From Lobosporangium transversale (Eukaryota; Mortierellomycota; Mortierellomycetes; Mortierellales; Mortierellaceae): a stretch of DNA of 64,000 nt. Within the stretch, counting starts at the first letter, position 1; each line of letters opens with the position of its first letter. The position numbers and the translations under genes were made by a program. Shown in pieces: positions 9,876 to 21,043 of this stretch. The stretch spans positions 186,001 to 250,000 of the forward strand of contig NW_019029012.1 in NCBI RefSeq assembly GCF_002105155.1. The letters run 5' to 3'. The notes beneath the pieces are model-generated. The model had not been told where the DNA came from. It saw only the letters and a list, made by a program, of their open reading frames with translations, and did not search any database.

Positions 9876-12752
9876 TTAGGCGAGGGTTCGAAGCATGTAC
9901 ACCTCATCCGCTTTCTCTGGCTGGGAAGAAAGAGAGGGGGGAAGCGCTTTTAAATCTTTAGGTTGCGAAAACAACCGAAAGGTGTTCGGCCTTCTCGAAG
10001 GCGGCGGTGGTGGTAGTAGTAAGGGTAGTGGCATAGCAAGCTCTACATCCTTGTAGCGCGCCATTCGATGACGACCCCGAGGCTCCTTACTTTGAAATGC
10101 AACATCACCAAACGTCGCATCTCCGAAGCAGCCTGCAAAATCTGGATGCTTTCGCATCATCAAAATTTGAGAACGGAGGAATGTAGATGGTCCTGTGTAC
10201 ATGTCCTGGGTTCGATAGTACTGCAATACACTATCTGGAACCTTGGGTTCTATGCTTTTCAAGGCCGCTATTAATTTGGTTTCTGCATTATTGCACTTAA
10301 AGACCAATGAAGCCTTGATTTTTGACAATGGCGATGTTGACGATGACGGCAACTCTTCTGTTTGGGACGGCTCAAGGGAAGCAAGGAAATCTCGGGAGCA
10401 AGATTGGATGGTCTTTTTTTGGATTTGATTCCATGCTTCATGGATAGCCTCTGGCTCATTTTTTGGGCTTCTGTTTTTTGAATGGTCAGGGCCACTTCCA
10501 TTATTGCTATGAATGCTATGACTAGTTTGGTTTCGGGCTTTATCATTCGCCAGGAACGCCTCGATCAAAAAAGTATGGTAATAGGCCTTGAAGTCCTTTG
10601 CGATTTTGGCGCTCATAGGCAAGAGGGCGCTTAGGGGGCGTGGCACCGGAACCAATTTTATGAATCTCAATGGTAACAAAGGCATCGTCTGACTCATTCT
10701 AAAAAATCGCCACATGGTCTCGTCAATCAATAGGACCACATCGCGCGATAGCTCCATATCAAAATCTGTAAGCCATTTCTTGAACGTTGATTCGGTTAAA
10801 TCATCAGGTCTCACTCTCGCGCTGCTAGCGCCATTCTTGTTATTATTGGTAGACAGCATCGGACCCTGTCTAACTATAAACAGTAATAAAGCGGAGATTT
10901 AGAGAACGTGCATTTTGCTGTGCTTCAAGGTACTTCAGCCAAGTACAAATATGCATTTCAGAAATCCCTTTAGCGCGATTTTATATGAGCGTACGCTTAG
11001 AGCTAATATGAATGCAAGTGAAATCATTCTTAATAATAATAAAAGATGTATTATATATTTACCAAGGATAAGTGGCTCTCGTTTCTTGCTTCCTGTGAAA
11101 TTAGAACAGATCAAGACCGAGAAACTAGATGCATCCACTCTCTGGATAGGCTCTTGTCGATATTCCTTTTGGACCAAACTGAGGGGAAGCATGCCAGTGA
11201 ACATACTGACCACGTCACAGGTGTAGATATCTTCTTCATCATAGGTGTTAAGCTTCCACCTCACAGATATCTGAGCAAACTTGGTCTCTTCAGACGAAAC
11301 AGACGCCTGTTCGATCATCTTCCCCTGTGGGATATTGTGTCTTTTCTTGTAACCTTTCAGCCAGCTATATGTGAACAAACATGGTGGCAACGGCGCTGCA
11401 AGGAAACCCGACAACATTCGGAGGAGCTCTAGAGCCTGTCCCACGATCCTGTTGTTAGAAATAGGGATGCATCTCTCGTTGAGGTGGTAGATCCAACCTG
11501 AGAGAAGCTTTTCCAGCACGAAAAATCGGGCTTCAACGATACGTGAGGTCTGCATCATCCTTGGAACACAGTTCTGCTTCTTTGCCTCCTCTAGGATGGC
11601 TTCTCTTTTCGCAATGACGCCGATTATGGTCGTTCTGGCGGCTTTGAAGCGTTTCACTAATTCAGGGATAGCACAGCTACTCTCCCATGCTTGAATAATC
11701 TCAAGTTTTGTGTAAAGTGATAAAGCCTTCCGAGTGCGTTTACGGCTATGCTCAAGGTGACTAGATTCCGGGCTAGGAGTTAGCTGCAGCATGGCAGGGC
11801 CTTCCTCATGTTCGGCTTGCATGTGATCGGAAAGACCGTGCAATGGGTTGATGTTAAAATGCTGGGAATCTATAAAGGAGGACTTTTTATGACACAGATA
11901 TGCACCAAAAAAAAAAAAAAAAAAAAAAAAATGAATGAGCTGATGACTTCAGTTAATTATTTCAAGTACACTTGAATATTGTGTTCTTACTTGTGGAAGA
12001 AGCCCAAATGGTGGTGAAGACATGTAGCTGAAGCTAGGTGTCCTATAGTCTACATGTGTCTGTTGAACGTAGTTCTGTTGCAGAAGTTCAGTCGAAACGA
12101 TAGATTGCAGGCCGGGCGATGCCCCTGCCATGCTTGACTGCAATCCCTGCTGGGGATACTGTGCGTGTCTCTGTATATGGCATCCGCCCTGAAGGTATTG
12201 CTGCTGCTGCTGAAAAGGTAATGCTGCAGACCCCAGCCACCAGAGCTCTTGATTTGGGTAGCCTAGATTCTCTGCCAAGTATCCCTGCTGCTTTTGATGT
12301 TGTTCTTGCATGTATAAAAAGCCAGGAGCTGAGCAAAGTCCAGTCATTTGGGGGTCCGGTAAGTACCCAAACGAAGTAGATGGATGCTTTTGGTTTTCAA
12401 AAATTGACCCTTGCATCAATGGCTCTACCTGTGAGGGGATAAGATTAAATAGGCTGGTATCACAGGAAGGGTCCTGAAAGTCTTGCTCGGTAACGTAAGT
12501 AGAAGGGGTTTTGAGGAAGCTCTTAGATAAAATTGGTAAGAAGGAACTACATATATGAGAGTTATTGTCAATTGGTGAAGCCAGAGGTGATGGCATGGAT
12601 ACAACGTCCTCATCAGTCGTCCTGGGGTGTGTGTTTGTTATAGGTGTTGCTAAGGTGGTAGAAGTATCAGAACCAGAGAGGTTAATGAAATCATGGAACT
12701 CTGCGTCCAACTCTTCGGGAAGAGGGGTGCCTGCGAACATGCCTAAAGGCAC
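9876..12752 (-). CDS. CENP-B/pogo transposase-derived DNA-binding protein with Q-rich N-terminus
   Basis: Three exons read on the minus strand: 12752-11991, 11861-11063 and 10873-9876. They sum to 2559 nt, about 852 aa. Exon 1 encodes about 250 residues of Q/S/P-rich sequence resembling an activation domain. Exon 2 begins with a psq-like helix-turn-helix (RKALSLYTKLEIIQAWESSC then IPELVKRFKAARTTIIGVIA). Next is a CENP-B-type second HTH ending TYSWLKGYKKRHNIPQGK. The DDE_1-like core follows, with CDVVSMFTGMLP, ICSNFTGSKKREPLILG, FKKWLTDFDMEL and VVLLIDETMW. The third acidic position of an active transposase is not recognisable (PLSALLPMSAK replaces the usual QPLD-type motif). Loss of catalysis plus host-like introns suggest a domesticated protein. 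Joining exon 1 to exon 2 is inferred from splice sites; two separate genes are possible. Confidence 0.65.
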
Positions 12753-14225
12753 AGAAGTGGTACGAGAATGCGTTTAGGAGGCGGAGAGGAATATGTATAT
12801 TTACTTAATTTCTTATTTTTTTTTAGTAAGAAAAAAAAGGCTTGATACAAACAGAGGTAATGGGTGAAATGGGTAAGCAGACAGAATGGAGATGGGATGA
12901 AATGTGAGGAAGAGCAAAAAAGCCAAGAAAATGAAGGATAGAAGGAAGAAAGGATGGAGGGAAGGAAGGAAGGAAAAAAAGAAGAAAAGAAGGATAATCA
13001 AGGCGTGGCACACGAGTCATGCGTTGTCTGTCGTTCAAATTGTAAGAGGATGCTGCATACAACAAATCTTGTATCAGGAAACAGAAATTCTCCTTTTCTT
13101 TTTAAGGACCGCAGCAACATAATTTGAATTATTAAATGGATGCAACCCTCACATGTACTACCCAATATATTCGTTGCTCAATGCATTATGGTCGACTTCA
13201 CTTTTTTCTTCTTCCCACCCTATAGAGATTAGACAAGAACTGGATATTGGAACTCCTTCATGCCATTCTTTTAATGTTCGGCGTCAGCAGATCTCAGTGC
13301 ACGCCCTGTGCAGACATGTACACACACGAATACACACATACACCGCACCCACACCAAGTTATGCAAGACAACTTTGCCGCCGTAAAAACGATCAGTTTTT
13401 ATTTTTTAATTTTTTTTTTTGTTTTTTGTTTTAACGGCAATGGACCTTGGTCTGGTGCGTGCCCGGGTAAAATGAATCCATTATATGCTTCGCCTTTTAC
13501 TCTAGACTGCCAAGGGATGTGTCTGTTTATGGGTAACCATGGCACGATTGGGCTGTTTAACAGAATAACACATATTATGTCTAGTTCTTTTGCAAGGGAT
13601 GTTTTATGTTATAAAACCTTTCTTATTGCATGACGAGAGCATTTTGTGGTCTCGATCCCTGCTCCGTTAACGCGATAAGCTTGCACGCCTTATTCCTATA
13701 GCGGCACAGCGAGGTGAACCTTCCGCCTAGTAACTTTCGCTCTCATTTGTATATAACTAACTCCCTTCCTCCATCTCTTTTTTCTACTTTTTCTTCTTTA
13801 TTTTTTGTTCTTCTCTCTTTTTCCTCTTCTCTCTTATTTTTCTCCTTCATCCTACACAAACATTCTTTCTGTGGAACCAGCCAAAAAGTACACAAGCAAA
13901 CAAGCAAGAGGCATATCCAGGTACAGTGCTTACTTTTTATTTTTTATTTTTTTTATTTTTTTTTATTTTTTTAACACAGCTCTAGACAATGTGCTTCACT
14001 CAATTAACACAATGCATTCTCCCCACACCATCATACTACACGCTCACACCCTGCGCACTATAATCCAATCATTGCAGCAAACAACACTTAATTACACACA
14101 ATCCCTTTTTCTCTCTTCCTCCGCTCGCTCAATTGCTCTATCAGACCTTTTCAGGCCAGTGTCATAAGGGACACAGCGTCTTCTTTAAGCCCTACTCATT
14201 AAACATACACCAGATTCGCCTCAAA
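12753..14225. other. Intergenic DNA with purine tract and long CT-rich leader
   Basis: No gene is supported in about 1.47 kb. A GGAA/GAAGG purine tract lies at about 12,900-12,990. From about 13,740 to 14,160 the sense strand is strongly C/T-rich with CACAC-type stretches, as expected for a promoter and long 5' leader of the small gene starting at 14226. Confidence 0.4.
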
Positions 14226-14486
14226 ATGACTTTTCAGTCATCTCAGCGCAACATTGACCGCAATCTCCGTGTCCCGCCTCAACAACAGCAACAGCAACAA
14301 CAACAACAACAGCAACAGCAACAGCAGCCCCACCCTCCTCCTTCTACCCCTCCTTCTCAAACGGGTTCATCTTCCCAAAACGGGGGTAGCACCAGCAGTA
14401 GCAGTACCAGCAAAGATGCAACCAAAGCTGGGGCAATGGGATCATTATCCACGATTGAAGCCTCCTCGGGCTCCGCAGTAGCCTAA
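14226..14486 (+). CDS. Small Q/S-rich protein, family QSSQR
   Basis: Open frame of 86 codons with start MTFQSSQRNIDRNLRV, then 17 consecutive glutamines, a P/S segment and an S/T/G-rich tail. No signal peptide or membrane segment is visible. Function is unknown. Support comes from the related small gene at 16736, which shares the start QSSQR(x)N and nearly the same nucleotides (CAGTCATCTCA then G/A and CG) but has a wholly different low-complexity body. Both have long pyrimidine-rich leaders. The polyQ tract is encoded by mixed CAA/CAG codons and is likely to vary in length between strains. Confidence 0.5.
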   Translation: MTFQSSQRNIDRNLRVPPQQQQQQQQQQQQQQQQPHPPPSTPPSQTGSSSQNGGSTSSSSTSKDATKAGAMGSLSTIEASSGSAVA

Positions 14487-14939
14487 AGCAGCCGGCGCTT
14501 GCTTTCTCACCTCCAATCCCTACCCTACACTCTTAATCATATGTAACCCTGATGTTACTGTTATTAACCATAAATTGATGTTCATTTCGATACGATGTAA
14601 AATTTAGTAATACACTGTAAAATTAAATAAAAAAAAAAAAAGTTTTCCTCCTAATTGCTTAACTGCTTAATTGCGACGATATGAATGTCAATCCTTTGTT
14701 TGATAGATTTTCCCGCTTTTTTTTTTTTAAGTTCTCGATCACTCTTTTTTTTTCTTTTTTTCATTTCATTCATTCCTTCATATCACAATTTACTCTCTTT
14801 TCATTTGTTTGTTTGTTTGTTTGTTTCTTTACTCTTAAAAGAAGGAGATGAACAACGTGGTAACCTTTTTTTTTTTTTTTTTTTTACCGCTAACAGCATA
14901 GCCAATTTGATCACCTTCATAAAACTTTCTCGCTTTTTT

Positions 14940-14979
<40 letters not shown>

Positions 14980-16735
14980 CTCCATGACTAATGAAGATTT
15001 AATTTACAACATTTTTTTTTCTTTTTTTCTCCTCGGTAAATGAAAACTTCTTCGCCATCTAAGCACCAAACCATCTAATGCTCTTTAGATTGATAGAGAG
15101 ATCATTACCGGTTAAACAAGCCATATGTGGTCCTTGTCTCTATGATGCTATGGAGAGAACCAATAATTGAAAGCCATTACTAAGGGAAGGAACAACTTTG
15201 ATCAATTCCTATAAAGAGCCTACTACGAATGAAGGCGAGGTCATCATTGCTATTACTACATTATTACCATCATAACCGTTGCTGCCATTGTTAATACTAT
15301 TGCCCTTTCTTACCTTGAGCTTGGCATTCTAGAGCATGACCACTTTTTTTTTTTTATTTTTATTTTTATTTTTTACTTCGCCATGAGAAGCAGCTCTGTT
15401 ATGAGGCGTCGTACAATAGCATATTCCCATGTGGCACTAGCAGCATCACCTACAAAAAACAAAAAAAGAAAGAAAAAGGAAAGGAAGAGAGAAAGAGGAA
15501 GAGAATGATTCCCAGGGTTCAATTGGACACATGTACCGTCAGATCTGTTACTGTTACTCCAAAAGAATTTTTGAACCCGATTGACTATTGACTGAAACAA
15601 AAGAAATGGCGCAGCTGCTAACGACTTATTTGCAAAATAAATCAGCTTGACGCGACAACGCGTTTTTGGGTAAAAATATCCTTACTGCCTTTGCTTGCCG
15701 ATATCATCGTTAGCATAGTAATTACATATCCATTGTCATAACACTTTTTTTTTTTTTTTTTTTTTTTAGAAAAATATATTATACTAAATCAATGGCTATG
15801 CCATAGGAAGTCATTCAACTCATTAGAAGACATTATCATCATAACCACTCTTTCTTATCCTTGTCCCTACAGCGATAGGTAAAGCATTAAGAAATGGCTT
15901 TTATTGTTTCCTTGCCGCTCAGTCGATGGCAAAGCGTACAATCCAATTATACATCGTATCCCAATTCGGCGAAATTTTATCCATAATAAGACTTAGCCAG
16001 GTCGTATTAGTTTTATCTCATACAGATATTAAAGAGTATAGGGTCATGCCACACTCCATTCACTTCATTCCTTATGTTGGCATAGAAGAAAAGAACAGAA
16101 AAGAGAGAAAAATATATCCGTTATAAAAGAGACGAAAACCCTCTTTTTTTTTCTTCTTTAACTCACATTCATCTTTCCAATTAAACTTACACTTGATCAT
16201 TCGAGGCTCAAGCTTCCTACAAACAAAACAAAGCAAAAAAGAAAAGATACTTGATATACCACCTGTAAACATACAGATCAGAATATCAGCACAACAGACA
16301 GAAGGTGAATAAAAAAAATAAAAAATTGAAATAAAATATAAAATCTGCGTGCAAGTAAACTTTGTCAAGCATAAGGTGGTTTTTTATCAGCCATCTAAAC
16401 AGACACTTCCTTTATTTGAATAGCTCTCTGCCGCAACTTAAAGACAAATCGACTACAACGGAAGGACTGACTACAACAGAAAGGAAACAACGCTTTAGCC
16501 AATTGGGCTTTCAGCTTTTCTGCATCCCATTCACACACATACAAACAGAAAAAAAAAACACACAATTGGATAGACATCCTTCGCACAGCATACGCCATTA
16601 TACACAAGTGCAGCTCTTCTGCAGATATATCAACACAGCCACCACCAACCGATACTTCATTTTCTTCTTCTTTTGAGCCTCTCCTGAACACACACAACAA
16701 AAACAAACAAACAAGCAATTAGCTCACTGTCATCT
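14487..16735. other. Intergenic DNA rich in T runs
   Basis: About 2.2 kb. T runs occur at 14,866-14,885, 14,945-14,975 and 15,745-15,767. A TTTG microsatellite lies at about 14,806-14,826. Apart from a possible small minus-strand exon pair at 15373-15658, described separately, no gene is recognised. The last about 350 bp are C/T- and CACA-rich, resembling the leader of the next small gene. Confidence 0.4.
15373..15658 (-). CDS. Possible small multi-exon protein, unrecognised
   Basis: On the minus strand an open segment encodes ...FQSIVNRVQKFFWSNSNRSD. It can be spliced (donor GACG|gtacat at about 15537, acceptor ttgtag before GTGATGC at about 15451) to ...GDAASATWEYAIVRRLITEL and a stop. The splice keeps the frame, and the joined peptide has protein-like composition ending in an amphipathic or hydrophobic helix. 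The frame stays open upstream to about 15658, but no start codon was identified, so an upstream exon would be needed. It could be a small mitochondrial or tail-anchored protein, or chance. Confidence 0.25.
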
Positions 16736-16981
16736 ATGCAGTCATCTCAACGTAGGAATCTCGCTAACGCAGGGCCTGTTCAAGGCAATGCTGGTCAAGG
16801 CGGCAACCCAGGTGCAGAAGCAGGTGCAGGTGCAGATGCAGGCACTGGTACGGGCACGGGCACAGGCACAGGCGCAAGTTCGTCTCAAGGAGGCTCTAAT
16901 CAAAATCAGGGCACATCCTCCATGCAAGGAGGAAATAACAATGGTGCAAACGCTGGAGGATCTACATCAACAAGCTCCTAA
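16736..16981 (+). CDS. Small G/A/Q-rich protein, family QSSQR
   Basis: Open frame of 81 codons with start MQSSQRRNLANAGP, then a G/A/N/Q-rich body with (GA) and (GT) dipeptide repeats and a serine tail. No targeting signal or known domain is seen. Its first codons match those of the small gene at 14226, which implies a tandem duplication followed by rapid divergence of the low-complexity part. The leader is rich in CACA and C/T, as in the paralogue. Function is unknown. Confidence 0.5.
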   Translation: MQSSQRRNLANAGPVQGNAGQGGNPGAEAGAGADAGTGTGTGTGTGASSSQGGSNQNQGTSSMQGGNNNGANAGGSTSTSS

Positions 16982-17292
16982 AAAAGGAAAACAAAAAAGA
17001 AAAAAAGAGCATCGAGCCTGATGGAATCTTTTACAGACACGTTTTTTTTTTGTATCACAATATAGACTTGGCATGATTGCATGAGATATTGAAAGTTGTA
17101 CAACAAACAAGAGACAACAAAATAAAAATAAAAAAATAGAAATTAAAATAAAAAATGCTGTGTCGTATTTTTTTTTCTTTTTTTATATTTATTTTTTATT
17201 TTTTATTTTTCTTTCATAAACATTTATTTATTATAGTCCAATCAGAAAAGGAAAGGGAAGCAGGTAGATGTTTTGTTTGCAATTTTTTGTCT

Positions 17293-18428
17293 TTATGTAA
17301 ACTTTTGATGAAGGTTTCGCAGATCTGTAAAAGCAATGATGGCAGACGCAAACAAAAGGGCTATATTACAGATGATGGAGTACGCACATCCTAATGTCAC
17401 TGTCCTACTGGAGTTCAGGAGCGTCAGATAGGATGCTCCATAATGTGAGACCAGGACCCAAAGAATGCGAGCATACGACCGTTGAGTGAAGCCGGTGAAG
17501 GAGATCATCATCCAGAGACAGTGGTGTAGAGTGATGATGCATGTAGTAATCGCTATATATTTATACATAAATTACACATTATTTTTTCATTGCGAAACAT
17601 CATCCTTCAAAAAATATATAGTCGTTTGTTCCTAAACGTAGACAGATAAAGAAGAAGTGTTCCCCTCTATTGTCTTGAAACTTTGCTTACCAGAGATAAA
17701 GTAGAGGGATACACTAGGACAGGAGATACACATGAGCACGCCTGGCCCAAGAGATTGTACAAGTTGTGTGATATATGAAATGATGCCAAACATTAATCCG
17801 AATCCGAGTCCAGCAGAAAACGCGTATCCAGATCTGTTGAATCTTGATTTTGGATGCTTGGCTACCATGTTCAGTCCTTTCTCTGCCCGACTATGACAAT
17901 ATTTTAATTCATGCTCAAGTTAGATGGTCCCCTGATTGCTTAGCATGTTTTATTTTTATTTTTATTTTTTATTTTTTTACAAGCATGAGTCGCCCATGTG
18001 ATATATGCTACTTACTTTATTAAAAGATAAAGGAACCAACGGAACATCTCCTGAAGTAAAATTGTGTAGATGATTGTAGATGTATAGGTTTGCCGACTGT
18101 TGGTGGCCAAAAACCAAATAGCAGAGGCCAACAGAAGAGACAGTAACCAAAAAAACATGCTATTCAAAACATAATAATTATAAAATAAAGAGATTGGTTA
18201 AAAAAAAAAAAAAGACAATGCCAATGCAATCTTGTCAATTCAACCAAGTCTGATCCCCTCCACCGTACAGCATGGCAACATCTAAATGACAGAGGTCTAA
18301 TGGTTGCATACCTACCTTGACACCATGAGAATGACCAGTTGGGCATTGGGTGCCACACAACCGAAAAAGATGGCCAAACCTGGTCCATAGGCTGTAAGTG
18401 CACAACCAAAAAAAGTCAAAAGCGTCAT
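17293..18428 (-). CDS. APH1: Gamma-secretase subunit Aph-1
   Basis: Four exons on the minus strand: 18428-18316, 18159-18016, 17890-17691 and 17552-17293. They sum to 717 nt, 238 aa. The start MTLLTFFGCALTAYGPGLAI matches the Aph-1 N-terminus. Exon 2 gives FFWLLSLLLASAIWFL and a QEMFRWFLYLL segment. Exon 3 gives RAEKGLNMVAKHPKSRF and AGLGFGLMFGIISYI, the conserved fourth membrane helix region. Exon 4 retains two histidines at family positions (LHHCLW; SHYGASYL). Aph-1 is a seven-helix scaffold that assembles with presenilin and nicastrin for intramembrane proteolysis. Yeasts lack it, so its presence points to an early-diverging fungus. Presenilin, nicastrin and Pen-2 are not in this window. 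Confidence 0.9.
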
Positions 18429-19038
18429 TTTATTTTTCTTTTTGTTCTTCTTGTTTTATCGAGAGGTTGTATGATTGAGTGTTTGCCCACAAAACAGGGG
18501 CTTTAAGATGCAATGAGTAGAGAGTGCAAAGATGTCAAACAAGGAAAATGGAAACTCAATAAATTAAGTTTAAAAGAGACATAATGGTGGCGTGTCCACG
18601 ATCAAAAAAAAAAAAAAAAAAAAAAAAAAAACTTTTATCGATTTCTTATCCAGGTCGCCAGAACCCTACAGATTAGTTGACGGGGTCTTGGAGTTTGAGT
18701 GAATTGACAATTAACGTTGTAATGTCATTCAAGCCTCCAGTAGGAGTATTTTTTTTTTTTATATTTATTTATTAAGATTACATTAGAAAATCCAAACTCA
18801 TGTTAGGTTCCTGTAGTCAGCTTTTTGAAAAATAGGTGAGATGCGTTTAACAGTGCTAAGATATAATACAGTGGTAAGGGATGATTAAAAAAAAAAAAGA
18901 AAAAGAAAACGCATAGAGTTGCGGTGGGGGTTGCGTTCAATTGCAAGATTTATCCATCCAGTCTTTTTTTTTTTTTTTTTTTTTTTTTTGGATCAAACCA
19001 AATTTAAATTGCAATTTGATTTACAATAAAAGATTGCT
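18429..19038. other. Intergenic DNA
   Basis: Six hundred bases with an A run at 18,604-18,630 and a T run at 18,965-18,988. It presumably holds the APH1 promoter and the CBP4 3' flank. No gene is seen. Confidence 0.4.
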
Positions 19039-19355
19039 TTATCGGCCTTTGGGTGTCGTATCCTTCTTGATCCACATTGGCTCTGGATCCGCTGCTGCTC
19101 TTTTTAAAACATCTGAGAAAGCTTGTCTGCGCACCTGATCAGCTTTGACTTGTTCATATTGTTTCTTGAGTTCCGGTGACAGTTTCTAGAATAAAAAGAA
19201 TAAAATGATTATGATAATAAAAGCGTGTTAATGTGTTTTCCCATGGCCAGTCAGCATTTCCTGCCTTCGCACAAATAAACCTTTATTTTTCTTTTTTCTC
19301 TCTCTCTCTTCTTTTAGCTTTTATTGCGGAAACCACAAACAATTAAAGGTCTGTT

Positions 19356-19400
<45 letters not shown>

Positions 19401-19526
19401 GCGGAAAAAAACGCGATTACTTGCCTCGTAAAGTTGATCCTCTGTTGGGACAGTCGTCAGCAATAAAGCATATCCCAGACCAATGATACCTAATCCGACT
19501 GCGAATGCCTTTGGATAATTGCTCAT
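19039..19526 (-). CDS. CBP4: Cbp4-like cytochrome bc1 complex assembly factor
   Basis: Two exons on the minus strand, 19526-19425 and 19185-19039, encode 82 aa. There is one N-terminal membrane segment (FAVGLGIIGLGYALLLTTV). Next come the family motif PTEDQLYEKLSPELKKQYE, a charged helix (RRQAFSDVLKRAAADPEPMW) and a basic tail. Cbp4 is a small mitochondrial inner-membrane protein that binds newly made cytochrome b with Cbp3-Cbp6. Topology and size fit. The intron appears to start with GC (GAG|gcaagt), the second GC-AG intron in the window. It also holds a T run next to an A run. The gene is divergent from FIS1. Confidence 0.75.
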
Positions 19527-19762
19527 GTTTCAATGTCAAACTCTGAATGAATAATTATTTTGATGAATGGACGAATGGAGCGATCCTTGTGCTCGGAAAT
19601 TTATGAAAAAACGAAAAAGGAAAAAAAAAGAGGCGATAACAAGTCATGTGACGAAAGCCCTTTGCCTCGTGTCAGTGTCCTGCAAAGTTCCTTCCCCCTC
19701 ACTCTCCTTTTTCTCAATTCAGAACAATTCACACACGACACAAAACGAACAAACCCATAACC
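19527..19762. promoter_or_regulatory. Shared divergent promoter CBP4 / FIS1
   Basis: These 236 bp lie between divergent start codons of two mitochondrial membrane protein genes. A C/T-rich stretch (about 19,670-19,720) precedes FIS1. No TATA box is evident. Confidence 0.4.
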
Positions 19763-20647
19763 ATGACCGATAATCTACCCAACATGGCCGATGCCGATAG
19801 CTGTCTTTCTGACAGCCAGCTAGAGGTTAGAAAACAACAAACAGGAGCTACCATTGCCTTTCATTACACACATCGAGTGACTAGGCTATTTCAACATTTC
19901 TTACATTCCTTGTTGGTCATTTTAAATATAGGTCCTAAGGAAACAATACATTCGTGAAGGAGAATATGTAACAGAACAAACTCGTTTTAATTATGCTTGG
20001 GGCCTTATTAAGAGCAAGAACAGACGAGAGCAGACTCAAGGTGTTTTACTCCTCACTGGTAAGTTTTTGAAGCTTTTTTTTTTTTTTTTTTTTTTTTTTT
20101 GCCAAGAGTCGACACAGTATCATGCATGAAATCCGTATCGACCCTACAGGAGTAAAGTCGATGAGAAAAGAAAAATGGCTGATACATATTTTCATTTTTT
20201 TGGGCATTTTCAGACATCTATCGCGAAGTACCGGATAGAAGACGTGAGTGCTTGTTTTATTTAGCTCTTGGACATTTCAAGCTCGGCAACTATAATGACG
20301 CTCGCAAATTCAACGAGTCGTTGCTGGAATTTGAACCTAACAACTCACAAGCCCGTGCGCTTCGTCAAGAGATCGAGGACCGTGTTGCCAAAGGTACACT
20401 TTTCTTTGAACTGTTTGATAATTCATATCTTTTTTTTTTTTTTTTTTTTTTTTGCATTGAGCTGTGACGTCGGCTAAGAAGCTGCTTTGATTAACTCGTT
20501 TATTTTATTTATCTTTATTTTTTTTTTTTTTGGTATACCTGAATTGTGATGGTGATGTATTTAGAGGGATATATCGGAATGGCCATTGTTGGAACAGCAA
20601 TGGCAGTAGGAACGATTGTCTTGACCTCACTTTTGAAGAGACGCTAA
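19763..20647 (+). CDS. FIS1: Mitochondrial fission protein Fis1
   Basis: Four exons: 19763-19825, 19932-20058, 20214-20393 and 20565-20647. They sum to 453 nt, 150 aa. The TPR-like helical bundle contains [59 protein letters not shown] and [20 protein letters not shown], all family signatures. The C-terminus is a membrane anchor ([20 protein letters not shown]) followed by LLKRR, typical of a tail-anchored outer-membrane protein. Fis1 recruits the dynamin machinery for mitochondrial and peroxisomal fission. Introns 2 and 3 contain T runs of about 20 nt or more. Confidence 0.95.
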
Positions 20648-21043
20648 ACAACCTTTTTGCAGGAAATATGGGGAATACACAGCAACAATCGTCCATATAT
20701 ATGCTAACGACAGGAAACTCAATGAATCCCCGCCATGGCTGCATATATTTTGTTTTGCTATTATTTTTACTATTATTATTATTATTTTGATCAAAAGCTC
20801 AAATAAGCATATAAATCTATTGGATATGCTTCAGATACCTTGCTCGAGCCCAACCATGAGAATGTAGAGTATGTTGTCACCTAGACAAGTGACTGATCTA
20901 TCATATTTACTCGTTTTCGCATACCAGGTCCAGATCCAGGTCCGGAACTTTTTCAAAGCAATAAAGTAATAAACTATGACATGGAATTGACTTACTCATT
21001 AGGCATTTTTTTATTACCATTACTTGAATACCTATTACAATGA
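20648..21043. other. Convergent 3' region FIS1 / MED7
   Basis: This 396-bp gap lies between convergent stop codons. An ATT/TTA microsatellite occurs at about 20,758-20,788. AATAAA-like signals for the plus strand occur near 20,960. No gene is seen. Confidence 0.4.

Noticed and set aside
12119-12379. Plus-strand open frames within the Q-rich exon
   Set aside because: They lie antisense to the minus-strand gene at 9876-12752 and reflect its codon composition.
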